From contig RXIW01000007.1 of NCBI GenBank assembly GCA_003989065.1, positions 1-64,000 on the forward strand: DNA of 64,000 nucleotides, read 5' to 3'. This stretch comes from Candidatus Competibacteraceae bacterium. Lineage in GTDB: Bacteria > Pseudomonadota > Gammaproteobacteria > Competibacterales > Competibacteraceae. The position numbers and the translations under genes were made by a program. The notes under the pieces are model-generated. The model did no database searches and was not told the DNA's origin. It saw nothing but the letters and a program-made list of their open reading frames with translations. The stretch's first letter is position 1, and every line of letters begins with the position of its first letter. Of the stretch, positions 1 to 8,479 are shown piece after piece.

Positions 1-689
1 CTATCGCACTGATCCCGGCCCACAATGAAGCTGCCACCATCGGTAACATTGTGTCACGAATTCGTGAGCTGTGGGACTATCCGGTCGCGGTCATCGACGA
101 TTGTAGCACCGACAACACGGCTCAGGTCGCGCGGGCCGCTGGTGCCAGCGTGTTACCGCTGGCCATCCAGCTCGGCGCTTGGGGCGCTATCCAAACCGGC
201 CTGCGCTACGCCCTGCGCCAGGGTTTCCGAACCGCTGTCACCCTCGATGCCGACGGTCAACACGAACCCCAGGACATCGGCGCTCTGCTGCGCCCCCTCA
301 TGACTGGCGAAGCGGATGTCGCCATCGGCGCTTTTCCCGAGCGCGCCAGTCGCGCCCGACGACTGGCCTGGTCCTACTTCCGGTTCCTCACCGGCCTGGA
401 ACTGGAAGACATCACCTCCGGGTTCCGAGCCTATAACCATACCGCCATGACCGCACTGGCCTCGCGCGAGGCTAGCCTGCTCGACTATCAGGACGTAGGG
501 GTGTTGTTGATCCTGCGCCGCCGAGGTTTGCGCAGCGTGGAAGTGCCAGTATCGATGCAACCTCGCGCGATCGGCGGTTCCAAGATCTTCCGCTCCTGGT
601 GGGTGGTGGGGAAATACATGCTGCAAACCAGCCTGCTTTGCCTCGCCCGGGTGGGCCGCAACCCCGCGCTATCCAGCGCCGACGACTGA
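1..689 (+). CDS. Glycosyltransferase family 2, DPM1/polyprenyl-phosphate type (5' partial)
   Basis: The reading frame is open from base 3, so the gene starts outside the window; 229 codons are visible. The visible N-terminus reads IALIPAHNEAATIG, the usual beginning of a GT-A family 2 domain, followed by VAVIDDCSTDNT and the metal-binding region VTLDADGQHEP (DxD). The later GFRAYN and the C-terminal GGSKIF motif resemble dolichyl/undecaprenyl-phosphate mannose or glucose synthases. It probably loads a hexose on a polyprenyl phosphate at the inner membrane face. A DUF2304 gene follows 11 bases later, a pairing often seen in O-antigen and exopolysaccharide loci. The sugar donor cannot be read from the sequence. 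Confidence 0.85.
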   Translation, partial: IALIPAHNEAATIGNIVSRIRELWDYPVAVIDDCSTDNTAQVARAAGASVLPLAIQLGAWGAIQTGLRYALRQGFRTAVTLDADGQHEPQDIGALLRPLMTGEADVAIGAFPERASRARRLAWSYFRFLTGLELEDITSGFRAYNHTAMTALASREASLLDYQDVGVLLILRRRGLRSVEVPVSMQPRAIGGSKIFRSWWVVGKYMLQTSLLCLARVGRNPALSSADD

Positions 690-700
690 TAATCTTCGCG

Positions 701-1084
701 ATGTTGACCTATCAACTCACTTCCATGGCGATTGGCATCGCCGTCGCTCTCATCATTCTATTCCTGGTCCGCCGCGATCGTCTGCATGGGCCTTATGCCA
801 TCTGGTGGATCGGCGTGGCAGCGACCGTTGCCCTACTCGGCTTCTTTCCTCGCCTGTTCGACTGGCTGGCCACCCAATTGGGCATCAGCTACCCGCCGAT
901 TCTGGCCATCGTGCTCGGCTTCGGTCTGTTGCTGCTCAAGATCCTGACCATGGACCTGGAGCGGTCCCGGCAGGAACGCCTGATCCGGCGACTGGCGCAA
1001 CGGCTGGCGATGCTCGAAGCGCAGGACCCGCTCGCACCGTCGGAGCCACGCGCGCCGCAAGCAACTGATCGCACCGAGCAGTGA
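701..1084 (+). CDS. DUF2304 small membrane protein
   Basis: This 127-residue protein has about three hydrophobic segments (residues roughly 5-25, 33-50 and 65-85) and an Arg/Glu-rich cytoplasmic tail (ERSRQERLIRRLAQRLAML) likely to form a short coiled coil. Size and layout match the DUF2304 family, whose members sit beside DPM1-like glycosyltransferases and are thought to help that enzyme at the membrane. The start is the ATG after the upstream stop. A longer frame beginning at 599 lies inside the glycosyltransferase gene and was rejected. Function is inferred from family and neighbour only. Confidence 0.75.
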   Translation: MLTYQLTSMAIGIAVALIILFLVRRDRLHGPYAIWWIGVAATVALLGFFPRLFDWLATQLGISYPPILAIVLGFGLLLLKILTMDLERSRQERLIRRLAQRLAMLEAQDPLAPSEPRAPQATDRTEQ

Positions 1085-1087
1085 ATC

Positions 1088-2275
1088 ATGCGCATCCTGC
1101 ATATTGGCAAATACTATCCCCCGTTCGCCGGTGGCATCGAAAATTTCATGGCCGATCTCCTACCAGCGCTGCGGGCGCAAGACGTGGCCGTTGCCGCTGT
1201 GGTGCATGATGAACAGGCTGCCCGCTCCCCTGCTCCCACGTCCAGCATCGACGCCGACGCCATTCCGATCTATCGCGCGCCGGCCTACGGTCGGTTGCTG
1301 TATGCGCCCATCAGCCCCGCGTTTCCGCTTTGGCTACAACGCGCGATTCGGGAATTCAAACCCGATCTACTCCATCTGCACCTGCCTAACACCTCGGCAT
1401 TCTGGGCGCTGGCCCTGCCTGCGGCGCGGCGTTTACCCTGGGTCATCCACTGGCATGCCGATGTGGTGTCTTCCCAGATCGATCGACGGCTGGGGCTGGC
1501 TTATCGCACGCTCTATCGACCACTCGAGCAGCGCCTGCTGGCCGCCAGCCGGGCGGTCATCGCCACTTCGCCGCCTTATCTGGACGCTAGCGATGCACTG
1601 ACGCGCTGGCGGCAACGCTGCCATGTCATTCCGCTCGGCCTGGAAACCGGTCGCATCGCCGATCCCGAACCGGCGGCACGACAACGGGCGACGGCGCTGT
1701 GGGGCGAAACGGGCTTTCGGGTGCTGGCTATCGGGCGCTTGACCTATTACAAAGGTCATGATGTGCTGATTCGAGCCGCTGCCGAGCTGCCGGACAGCCG
1801 GATTCTCATCGTGGGCACCGGTGAACAACGGGAACGTCTGGAGACACTGCGGAATGCGCTCGACCTGGGCGATCGGGTCTGCCTGCCCGGTTTTCAGCCC
1901 GAGGCCGATTTGAACGCGCTATTGGCCAGTTGCGACGTGTTGTGTCTGCCGTCACTGGAGCGAACCGAAGCTTTCGGGTTGGTGTTGCTGGAGGCGATGC
2001 GCTTCGGTAAAGCGGTCGTAGTCAGCGATATTCCCGGTTCCGGCGCGGGCTGGGTGGTGCGTCAAGCGGGTCATGGTTTATTGGTTCCGCTTGGCGATGT
2101 CGGGGCATTGGCTACAGCGCTGCGAACCTTACAACTCGATCCGACGCGGCGGGAAACGCTGGCCCAAGCTGGTCCAATCGCGCTGCGGGAGCAATTCGGG
2201 ATCGGGCCGGTGGCGGCAGCGACCGCCGCGCTTTATCGGCAGGTGTTGGCCGATGTCGGCTCTGCCCGATCATAG
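1088..2275 (+). CDS. Glycosyltransferase family 4 (GT-B)
   Basis: This 395-residue protein starts MRILHIGKYYPPFAGGIE, the standard N-terminal strand-loop of GT4 enzymes. The C-terminal half has the donor-binding region VLAIGRLTYYKGHD and the E-x7-E motif in ERTEAFGLVLLEAMRFGKA. It should transfer a nucleotide-activated sugar to a lipid-linked or surface glycan in the cytoplasm. The start lies 3 bases after the DUF2304 stop, so the three plus-strand genes form one transcription unit. Its last 43 bases overlap the 3' end of the convergent membrane-protein gene. Donor and acceptor cannot be predicted. Confidence 0.88.
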   Translation: MRILHIGKYYPPFAGGIENFMADLLPALRAQDVAVAAVVHDEQAARSPAPTSSIDADAIPIYRAPAYGRLLYAPISPAFPLWLQRAIREFKPDLLHLHLPNTSAFWALALPAARRLPWVIHWHADVVSSQIDRRLGLAYRTLYRPLEQRLLAASRAVIATSPPYLDASDALTRWRQRCHVIPLGLETGRIADPEPAARQRATALWGETGFRVLAIGRLTYYKGHDVLIRAAAELPDSRILIVGTGEQRERLETLRNALDLGDRVCLPGFQPEADLNALLASCDVLCLPSLERTEAFGLVLLEAMRFGKAVVVSDIPGSGAGWVVRQAGHGLLVPLGDVGALATALRTLQLDPTRRETLAQAGPIALREQFGIGPVAAATAALYRQVLADVGSARS

Positions 2276-3681
2276 TCAACAGGTTTCACCCAAACCGCCA
2301 TCATCCAGAACAGCAAGGCCGGCACGAAGTGCATGAACACCCGATTGATGCTGGTGTACTGCTCAGCCCAGCGTTGGGCGTCGGTCAGGAAGAACAACAC
2401 GAACAACATCAGCAAACAGCAACCGATGAACAAAGCCATGATCCGCCGCCAACCCTCGACTCGTATGCGGGGCACGGCCACCACCCAGGCCGCCAGCGCC
2501 AGATACCACAGCAGATGCCAGTTGACCAGGACAAAACCGTTCGTGAACAGTGGCTCCCAGCTGCTGCGATAGTGCAGGGCAAACCGGCCCAGCCATGGAA
2601 GCTGGATCAGATCCGGCCTCAACTGGATCTCGCCAAGCCCCGGCGCAACGAACGCCACGCCGCCGGACAAGATCCAGACCAGTCCCAACACCGCCACGAT
2701 ACCGACCAGCGCCCACAGCGCCTTCCCCCGCAGCCAAGCGACAGCCAGCGCGGGAATGAACATCAGCACCCACACCATGCCCTCCAACTTGATCGAGGGA
2801 CACACCAGCGCCAGCAACAAGGCCAACCCGGCTTGGCGACGGTCACCCGTTCGCAGCCATTGGAAGAAAGCGATCACCGCCAGGCTATAGAAAGCCGCCA
2901 GCCACAGATCGGCATAACCGGCCAGAGCTACATGGGTATCCAGAATCGGCAGCGACAACAACAACCAGGTAAAGATCAACGCCGCCAGAGGCGTCGCGCC
3001 CCAGCTACGCGTCTGACCATAGAACCCCAGCCCCAAGGCGAGCGCCGCGCCAAGCCACGGCAGGTTGGCCGCAGTGTCGTTCCAGACCCCGAACGCCAAC
3101 GTTGGCCACAGGGCCAACAGCGGCACCGTAATGGGATAGTTGACCGCGTCGATGGTGTAGAGCGAACCACTGGCATCGCCCAGCCAGCGAATGGGGTCCA
3201 CGAACGGAACCCATTGCCGTAGCTCAGCCCACACCCGTGGCTGGACGGTCCAGGTGGTCCAGGCATCCCAGGGAAACAGCGGCCGCAGCCACAGCTCCTG
3301 CGCCAGGGTTGCGAACCGCCAGCCCAGCCACACCAACAGCAGGACGAACACGATACGCTGCCAACTCAGCTCCACACCAAACGTCCCGGCATCCTGTAGC
3401 CGCAATCGATCCAGCGCGACCCGCCGCCACAGCCGCCAAGCGCCCAGAATCGTCAGGATCGCCATCACCACTGCCGGACCGGCAAAACTCGGCGGCAAGC
3501 CCAATGCCTCCTGTAATCGCAGCAACAGAGTGACGGCCAGCATCCCCAGCAGATAGCCATATCCCAGCGCCATCGGCCAGATGCCGGCTGGATCGTCACG
3601 CCAGCCGCTGCGCACCCACAGTGCGCCCGCCAGCCACGGCAACATCAGCGCCAGCCCGACGCCCCACCATCCCATCGCCAT
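2233..3681 (-). CDS. Polytopic membrane protein, possible GT-C-type transferase
   Basis: This 482-residue protein is very hydrophobic, with roughly 12 membrane segments. An early periplasmic loop contains FPWDAWTTWTVQPRVWAEL, and the overall layout (long loop after the first helices, then paired helices) recalls lipid-linked-sugar-dependent GT-C enzymes. I see no certain catalytic signature. The ATG at 3681 was chosen because it lies 11 bases after the upstream stop; the frame remains open further 5' but would then overlap the neighbour. The 3' end overlaps the convergent GT4 gene. It is in a probable operon with the gene at 3693-4838. Confidence 0.7.
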   Translation of the reverse strand: MAMGWWGVGLALMLPWLAGALWVRSGWRDDPAGIWPMALGYGYLLGMLAVTLLLRLQEALGLPPSFAGPAVVMAILTILGAWRLWRRVALDRLRLQDAGTFGVELSWQRIVFVLLLVWLGWRFATLAQELWLRPLFPWDAWTTWTVQPRVWAELRQWVPFVDPIRWLGDASGSLYTIDAVNYPITVPLLALWPTLAFGVWNDTAANLPWLGAALALGLGFYGQTRSWGATPLAALIFTWLLLSLPILDTHVALAGYADLWLAAFYSLAVIAFFQWLRTGDRRQAGLALLLALVCPSIKLEGMVWVLMFIPALAVAWLRGKALWALVGIVAVLGLVWILSGGVAFVAPGLGEIQLRPDLIQLPWLGRFALHYRSSWEPLFTNGFVLVNWHLLWYLALAAWVVAVPRIRVEGWRRIMALFIGCCLLMLFVLFFLTDAQRWAEQYTSINRVFMHFVPALLFWMMAVWVKPVDYDRAEPTSANTCR

Positions 3682-3692
3682 CGATCCTCTAC

Positions 3693-4838
3693 CTATTGAG
3701 CCCTCACTTGGAACAGCGCACCGGTCGACGCAGCGTACAACAGGTTCGCCGCCAGCTGCTTGTTGTCCCATTCCAGGGCTTGCGCAGCACGGTTATAGCG
3801 CACCCCCTTCAGCGGCGACAGAATCAGGACGTAATCGCCTGCACGGACCATGGCCGGCTCGGGCGGTTGGGACAGACCGGCATAGCCATTGTGCGGCAGC
3901 AGGTGATAGCGGGTGCGCCCGGCCGTGAATCCTGCCGGATCGTTGCTGACGATCAGCAGTCGCGCCGGGCGATCCGGCAGTCGCTGGCGAACCTCCACCA
4001 GAAATTGATAGAGCTTGCCATCCTGATCCGCCAGCCGCCGTGCGGTTTCGTCCTTACCGGCGAAACGTTCCATACTCAGCGCCAGCCGCTGATTCAGGAC
4101 CAGCTGCCAGCGCAGATCCAGCGCCAGCCAACCGAGCAGGAACAAGGCGGCATAGGGCATCCAGCGGCGCTTCGGTGCGCAGAGCGCATGCAGCGCGACG
4201 CTGAACCCGACCCAGAGCGCCACGACCACCACCGGCGGAAACAGCGCATCCAGCGGTATACCGGCCGCGTAGTTGATCGATCGCCGACTCCAGTCGTCGA
4301 ACCCATTCCATTCGTCCACTGCCCAGCGCAACGACTCGCCAGGGCTGAGCATGTGCGACTGTAGTTCCAGACGCTGAAAGGCCAGCGGTTCCGCCACAGC
4401 CCCGCTCACGCTCAGGCCGACTGCGATGATCCGCCCCTGCCAATGCGGTTCCGCACTCAAGTCGACCGTACCCTCGTCGTGCGCCGGCAACAACCGTTCC
4501 TGCACCGTGCGCGGTTCGGCCAGCGTGACCCAGCTCAGCCGCAATTCGCTGTCCGGCGTCAGGCCCTGCACCCGCCACGACAGCCGTTGAAACAGATCGG
4601 CTCGCACCATCCGCTCGACGACGCCTCGCACCGCCGTGCTTGGCGACGCGCCAGCCGGCGTCTCGACCGGGTGAAGATCGGTGGCGGTCAGCACGACCGG
4701 CGGCGCGACCGCCGTCAGGCCACCAACCCGGTAAAACAATAGCAATACCAGCATGGTGGCCACTGCGCCGCCCAGAGCCGACAGGGCGACCCATCCGATC
4801 GATCGCCAGTGGATTCCCGATACACCTGACTGCACCAT
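3693..4838 (-). CDS. Membrane-anchored protein of unknown function
   Basis: I do not recognise this 381-residue protein. It has an N-terminal membrane segment (about residues 13-37), a predicted periplasmic stretch of some 150 residues, two further hydrophobic segments in the middle (near LFPPVVVVALWVGFSVALH and the next 30 residues), and a C-terminal soluble domain containing PARLLIVSNDPAGF and GDYVLILSPLKGV. Together with the polytopic protein downstream it may form a glycan-assembly pair; that is inference from adjacency. The ATG at 4838 begins 4 bases after the epimerase stop. Confidence 0.65.
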   Translation of the reverse strand: MVQSGVSGIHWRSIGWVALSALGGAVATMLVLLLFYRVGGLTAVAPPVVLTATDLHPVETPAGASPSTAVRGVVERMVRADLFQRLSWRVQGLTPDSELRLSWVTLAEPRTVQERLLPAHDEGTVDLSAEPHWQGRIIAVGLSVSGAVAEPLAFQRLELQSHMLSPGESLRWAVDEWNGFDDWSRRSINYAAGIPLDALFPPVVVVALWVGFSVALHALCAPKRRWMPYAALFLLGWLALDLRWQLVLNQRLALSMERFAGKDETARRLADQDGKLYQFLVEVRQRLPDRPARLLIVSNDPAGFTAGRTRYHLLPHNGYAGLSQPPEPAMVRAGDYVLILSPLKGVRYNRAAQALEWDNKQLAANLLYAASTGALFQVRAQ

Positions 4839-4842
4839 TCGT

Positions 4843-5853
4843 TCAGTCCCGCAAATCCTGCCACTCCGTTTCGCAATACCGCTCCAGCGTCCATATCGGC
4901 CGATATCCCAGTTCTGCGCTGATTCGGCTGGAGTCGTAGCAGGCCCAGCCCAGCACCTTGTCCAACATGGCCCGCATCCGACGATCCCGGCGTCCGGCCA
5001 GCCAGCGCAGGCCATCGGCCAGATCGGCTGCGCCATAGCACAGCGACGCCGGTATGGCCCAGCGCGGCACGCGGCGCCCCAGGGCGCGCCGGACGATCGC
5101 GTACAGCGCCCGCCCCGAATAGGCTTGACCGTCGGTCACCAGATAAGTGCGCCCGGCTGCAGCGGGATGAACAGCGGCCAGCAGCAACGCCTGGATCACG
5201 TCATCGACATGAACCAGAGAACGACGATGGCCGGTCTCCGGCAACGGCGGCAACCAACCGCGCCGGATCGCTTCGATCAGCCGCGCCAAATTGGCTTTCA
5301 TGCCTGGCCCGTACACCAGGACCGGCCGGATGTTGACTACGTGCAGACCTTGCGCCTGGCCCACGGCCAGCACCCGTTGCTCGGCAGCGCGCTTGGCCTG
5401 GCCGTAGGGACTCTCCGGGGCGCTGTCCCAGCCCTCGTCCACGCAATGTGGCCCTGGATCGCCCACTGCCTTGCTGCTACTGAGGAAAACGAAACGCTCG
5501 ACTCCGGCCTTCACCGCCGCGTCGAGCAGGCTAAACGTCCCCGCGGCATTGATCGCCCAATGCCGCGCTGCCCATTCCGGGGTGTCCGCTTCGGCATGGG
5601 CCAGGCCAGCGACATGCAGCACCGTATGCATACCCGCACAGGCCCGTTCCAGACTGGCGGCATCGGCCAGATCGCCGACCACGGTTTCCACACTCGCCCA
5701 TTCCGCTGGAGGCGCTGTGCCGGCCCGCACCAGCACCCGCACTCGATGACCCTGCACCAACAGTGTCGCGACCAAACGGCGGCCGATGAAGCCGGTTCCG
5801 CCGGTCACCAGCACCGGCCAGTCCTGGGGGAAAGTCGCTACCACCAGCGCCAC
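4843..5853 (-). CDS. NAD-dependent epimerase/dehydratase (extended SDR)
   Basis: The protein has the Rossmann nucleotide motif VTGGTGFIGRR close to the N-terminus, the acidic strand end VVGDLAD, and the catalytic pair in SPYGQAKRAAE (YxxxK). This is the pattern of sugar-nucleotide epimerases and dehydratases; some relatives act as UDP-sugar 4-epimerases or reductases. It is likely to supply a nucleotide sugar for the surrounding transferases. The start is uncertain: the first conserved residues require one of two GTG codons at 5853 or 5844, both slightly overlapping the upstream GT2 gene. I chose 5853 (336 residues). Confidence 0.82.
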   Translation of the reverse strand: MALVVATFPQDWPVLVTGGTGFIGRRLVATLLVQGHRVRVLVRAGTAPPAEWASVETVVGDLADAASLERACAGMHTVLHVAGLAHAEADTPEWAARHWAINAAGTFSLLDAAVKAGVERFVFLSSSKAVGDPGPHCVDEGWDSAPESPYGQAKRAAEQRVLAVGQAQGLHVVNIRPVLVYGPGMKANLARLIEAIRRGWLPPLPETGHRRSLVHVDDVIQALLLAAVHPAAAGRTYLVTDGQAYSGRALYAIVRRALGRRVPRWAIPASLCYGAADLADGLRWLAGRRDRRMRAMLDKVLGWACYDSSRISAELGYRPIWTLERYCETEWQDLRD

Positions 5854-6665
5854 CCATGGCGATGGAAGAACAGCGCAGCCGCCCGCAGGAACAGGCCGAT
5901 ATGGCGCATGCCCTTGCGCGCCGCATGTCCGCCGAGATGCACCACGCGCATCGTCGGCACAGAGGCCAGCCGTGTCACCGCCGCCAGGCGCAAACTGAGA
6001 TCGAAATCCTCGAAATACAGGAAATAGTCGGGCCGAAAGCCACCGACCTGCTCCAGCGCCGTCCGTCGGCACAACATGAAACAGCCACTGACAATGGGCG
6101 GGTCCCAGAAGGGTTGGTCGCCGGTCCACTCGCGCAACTCGTAGCGATCGAGACGAGTCTGGAAACGGCGGCGCAATCCAGTGGGCGCGAAACCGCGCAA
6201 CGCCAAATCCAGCACCGTGGGATACGCCTTGCACAGGTATTGCCGCTGGCCATTCTCACCCCAAGCCGCCGGCGACAACAGACCAGCCTCAGGATGGGCT
6301 GCCAGGAAAACCAGTCCAGCGCTCAAGGCATCCGGCTCCAGCAAGACATCCGGATTGAGAATCAGATGGATCGGTTCGCGACATGCCTGGAAGGCCAGGT
6401 CATGCCCAGCACCATAGCCGACATTGCCATGGCCACTCAGCACCTCCACCGTCGCCGACGGCTGCACCGCCGCCAGCGCCGCTTGCAAGGGCTCGCGCCA
6501 GCCGGAGCCGGGGCCATTGTCCACCACGATCACGCGCGCCTGTTCCAGCAAACCGCCGCGCTGAGCATGGCGCAGCGCTTGATCCAGCCGCTCCAGCACC
6601 GCCGTCAGCACCGCCAGATCCGGGGCATAGGTGACGATGCTCACCGCCAGCGCAGTCGTCGTCAT
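5838..6665 (-). CDS. Glycosyltransferase family 2, rhamnosyltransferase-like
   Basis: This 275-residue GT-A protein has the opening strand LAVSIVTYAP, the metal site LILNPDVLLEPDAL and the acceptor-side signature FLYFEDFDLSLRL. These are typical of WbbL/RfbN-like transferases, many of which add rhamnose from dTDP-rhamnose. Its ATG overlaps the stop of the upstream methyltransferase gene (ATGA at 6662-6665), indicating translational coupling. dTDP-rhamnose genes are present at 31.5-33.8 kb, consistent with but not proving rhamnose as donor. Confidence 0.85.
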   Translation of the reverse strand: MTTTALAVSIVTYAPDLAVLTAVLERLDQALRHAQRGGLLEQARVIVVDNGPGSGWREPLQAALAAVQPSATVEVLSGHGNVGYGAGHDLAFQACREPIHLILNPDVLLEPDALSAGLVFLAAHPEAGLLSPAAWGENGQRQYLCKAYPTVLDLALRGFAPTGLRRRFQTRLDRYELREWTGDQPFWDPPIVSGCFMLCRRTALEQVGGFRPDYFLYFEDFDLSLRLAAVTRLASVPTMRVVHLGGHAARKGMRHIGLFLRAAALFFHRHGWRWW

Positions 6666-8278
6666 GAGCCGCCATGGCGTTGTAACCAGGCGCGCAACGG
6701 CCGCAGCCGCGCCCGTAAAGCGCAGGACCACCGCACCAGCCGTTGGCCGTACAAACCGGCCAGTTCAGCCGCCTGCTCGGTCAACTGCGCCTGCAATACA
6801 TCCGCGTGCTGCTCCTTTTCGGCCAGCTGCGCGCTCAGCGCGCCGAGTGTCGTTTCCAATTCTTCCTTGCGAGTATTCAGTGCAGCGTAATCTTGCTCCA
6901 CTTCCCCAATCCGGGCTGTCAGCACGGTACGGACCTGCTCCAGCTCGCCGATCCGCACCGCCTGCACCGCCTGCACCGCCTGCACCGCGCGCGTCGCCGC
7001 CTGCGCCGTCAGCAGATCCTGGCGCGGCACGCAATCCTGGATCAGGGCGAGATAGTCCAGCGACACCGGCCAGGACAATTCCAACCGCAGTTCGCCCCCG
7101 TTGGGCAGCTTGACCAGCGTCTCTGCCGGAATCGGCAACTCCAACACTGGATCATCGCCGGCCAATAACACGGTGACCTCTTCCGCCACCAACGACGATT
7201 CCGCGAAGGCCACCTGCTGACAAGGTCGCCCCAGCAGGCTGTCACGCCGGCCATCCCAGGCCCACAGCAACTGCCCGATATGGTCATGCAAGGTCAGGGA
7301 ATACAAGCGCAGCAAACCGGGGCGGTCGGCAAAATCCAGCCGCAGTGCCTCTGGCGGCACGGGTCGTTGCGGAATGGGCAGCACCACGGTTTGGCGCGTC
7401 TGCCCCAAACGACCCCAGGCGACTCGGCTCTCGCTTTCCTGGAATTCGGCCTGGGGCGCGCGCCAATACAGCTGGCAGGTGAAATACAGTTCGGGTTGCG
7501 GCCCCACCAACGGCGGCAACTCGGCGGCCTGGATTTCATGCGCTGCTTGCGCCGTGATGATGAACTGATAAACCAGGGCGTCGGGCCGCCCCAGCAGCGC
7601 ACGCACCACGGCGGGCGGCAAGGCGTCCAGGTAATATTCCTTGAACTCGGATTCGTCCAGCTCCACGAACGTGGCGTCCAGCACCGCCACCCGTAGCCCG
7701 TGATCTTCCAGCAACTGGATCAGCGAAGTCCGGTTGAAGAAACGCAGATGGGTTTCGTCCAGCAATCCTTCCGGGCGGTAACGGAACTCGCCGGCCAGCA
7801 TCTCGGCGATCAACCCGGCATAGGCGACATTCGGCACCGAAACCAGCACCCGTCCATTCGGAGCCAGCAACCGGGTCAACTGGGCCAGGATCTCGCCTGG
7901 CTGGCGCAGGTGCTCCAGGATGTCGGCGCAGACGATGTAGTCGTACTGACCCGCGGCGAAGCGCTCGGCCAACGCCAGCCCTTCCAGGTCGGCACACTCC
8001 AGCTGGCCATACCAGGGCGCTGCCTCGGCCGCCGCCACCGGATTGTATTCGACCCCGTCCACCGTGCAGCCGCGTTCTTCACGCAGATAGCGGCCCAGAA
8101 CGCCAGGCCCCGCGCCCAAGTCCAGAACCCGGCTACCCGGCGCAATCTGGCGGGCGAGCTTGGCCAGCGAGTCCTGACCGTTCGGATCGAGCACGCGATG
8201 ATAGATATGGGTAGTAGGCGCCACCACGGTAGACACCGGTGACTGTGGCATGGTTGCTTGTCCTTGATGAGCTTCCAT
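6662..8278 (-). CDS. SAM-dependent methyltransferase with C-terminal coiled coil
   Basis: This 538-residue protein has a class I methyltransferase domain in the first 230 residues. Motif I is VLDLGAGPGVLGRYL and motif IV-like YIVCADILEHL, followed by VPNVAYAGLIAEML. The middle part (about 240-430) is beta-rich and unrecognised. The C-terminal 100 residues are heptad-like and rich in Glu, Gln and Leu, beginning with a four-fold AVQ repeat encoded by 9-base tandem repeats near 6957-6988. A coiled-coil tail on a methyltransferase recalls chain-length or chain-capping enzymes of O-antigen such as WbdD; that role here is inference. A GGAGAAG ribosome binding site precedes the ATG. Confidence 0.8.
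   Translation of the reverse strand: MEAHQGQATMPQSPVSTVVAPTTHIYHRVLDPNGQDSLAKLARQIAPGSRVLDLGAGPGVLGRYLREERGCTVDGVEYNPVAAAEAAPWYGQLECADLEGLALAERFAAGQYDYIVCADILEHLRQPGEILAQLTRLLAPNGRVLVSVPNVAYAGLIAEMLAGEFRYRPEGLLDETHLRFFNRTSLIQLLEDHGLRVAVLDATFVELDESEFKEYYLDALPPAVVRALLGRPDALVYQFIITAQAAHEIQAAELPPLVGPQPELYFTCQLYWRAPQAEFQESESRVAWGRLGQTRQTVVLPIPQRPVPPEALRLDFADRPGLLRLYSLTLHDHIGQLLWAWDGRRDSLLGRPCQQVAFAESSLVAEEVTVLLAGDDPVLELPIPAETLVKLPNGGELRLELSWPVSLDYLALIQDCVPRQDLLTAQAATRAVQAVQAVQAVRIGELEQVRTVLTARIGEVEQDYAALNTRKEELETTLGALSAQLAEKEQHADVLQAQLTEQAAELAGLYGQRLVRWSCALRARLRPLRAWLQRHGGS
6957..6988. repeat. 9-base tandem repeat inside the methyltransferase gene
   Basis: The unit ctgcaccgc is repeated about three and a half times in tandem, giving the repeated Ala-Val-Gln on the minus strand at the start of the coiled coil. 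In-frame 9-base units can change copy number by slippage without breaking the gene. Confidence 0.8.
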
Positions 8279-8479
8279 TGGGATCTTCTCCGTTTATCAG
8301 GAACCGACGGTCAATCGCGCCGAAAAGGGCGCTGATGGCCAGAGTGACCGGCCAGTGCATTCCGCCTGAGTGGCGCTACTCTCAATACCGTTTTGAAAAG
8401 TCGTAAGTCATCATGAGGCCCGTGCATGACCGACAAGTTCCACCATCCCCGCACAAGCCGCTTATGATTCAATGAATTG

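Noticed and set aside
4753-6027. A 424-codon open frame on the plus strand
   Set aside because: It lies opposite the epimerase and GT2 genes and shows no family motif.
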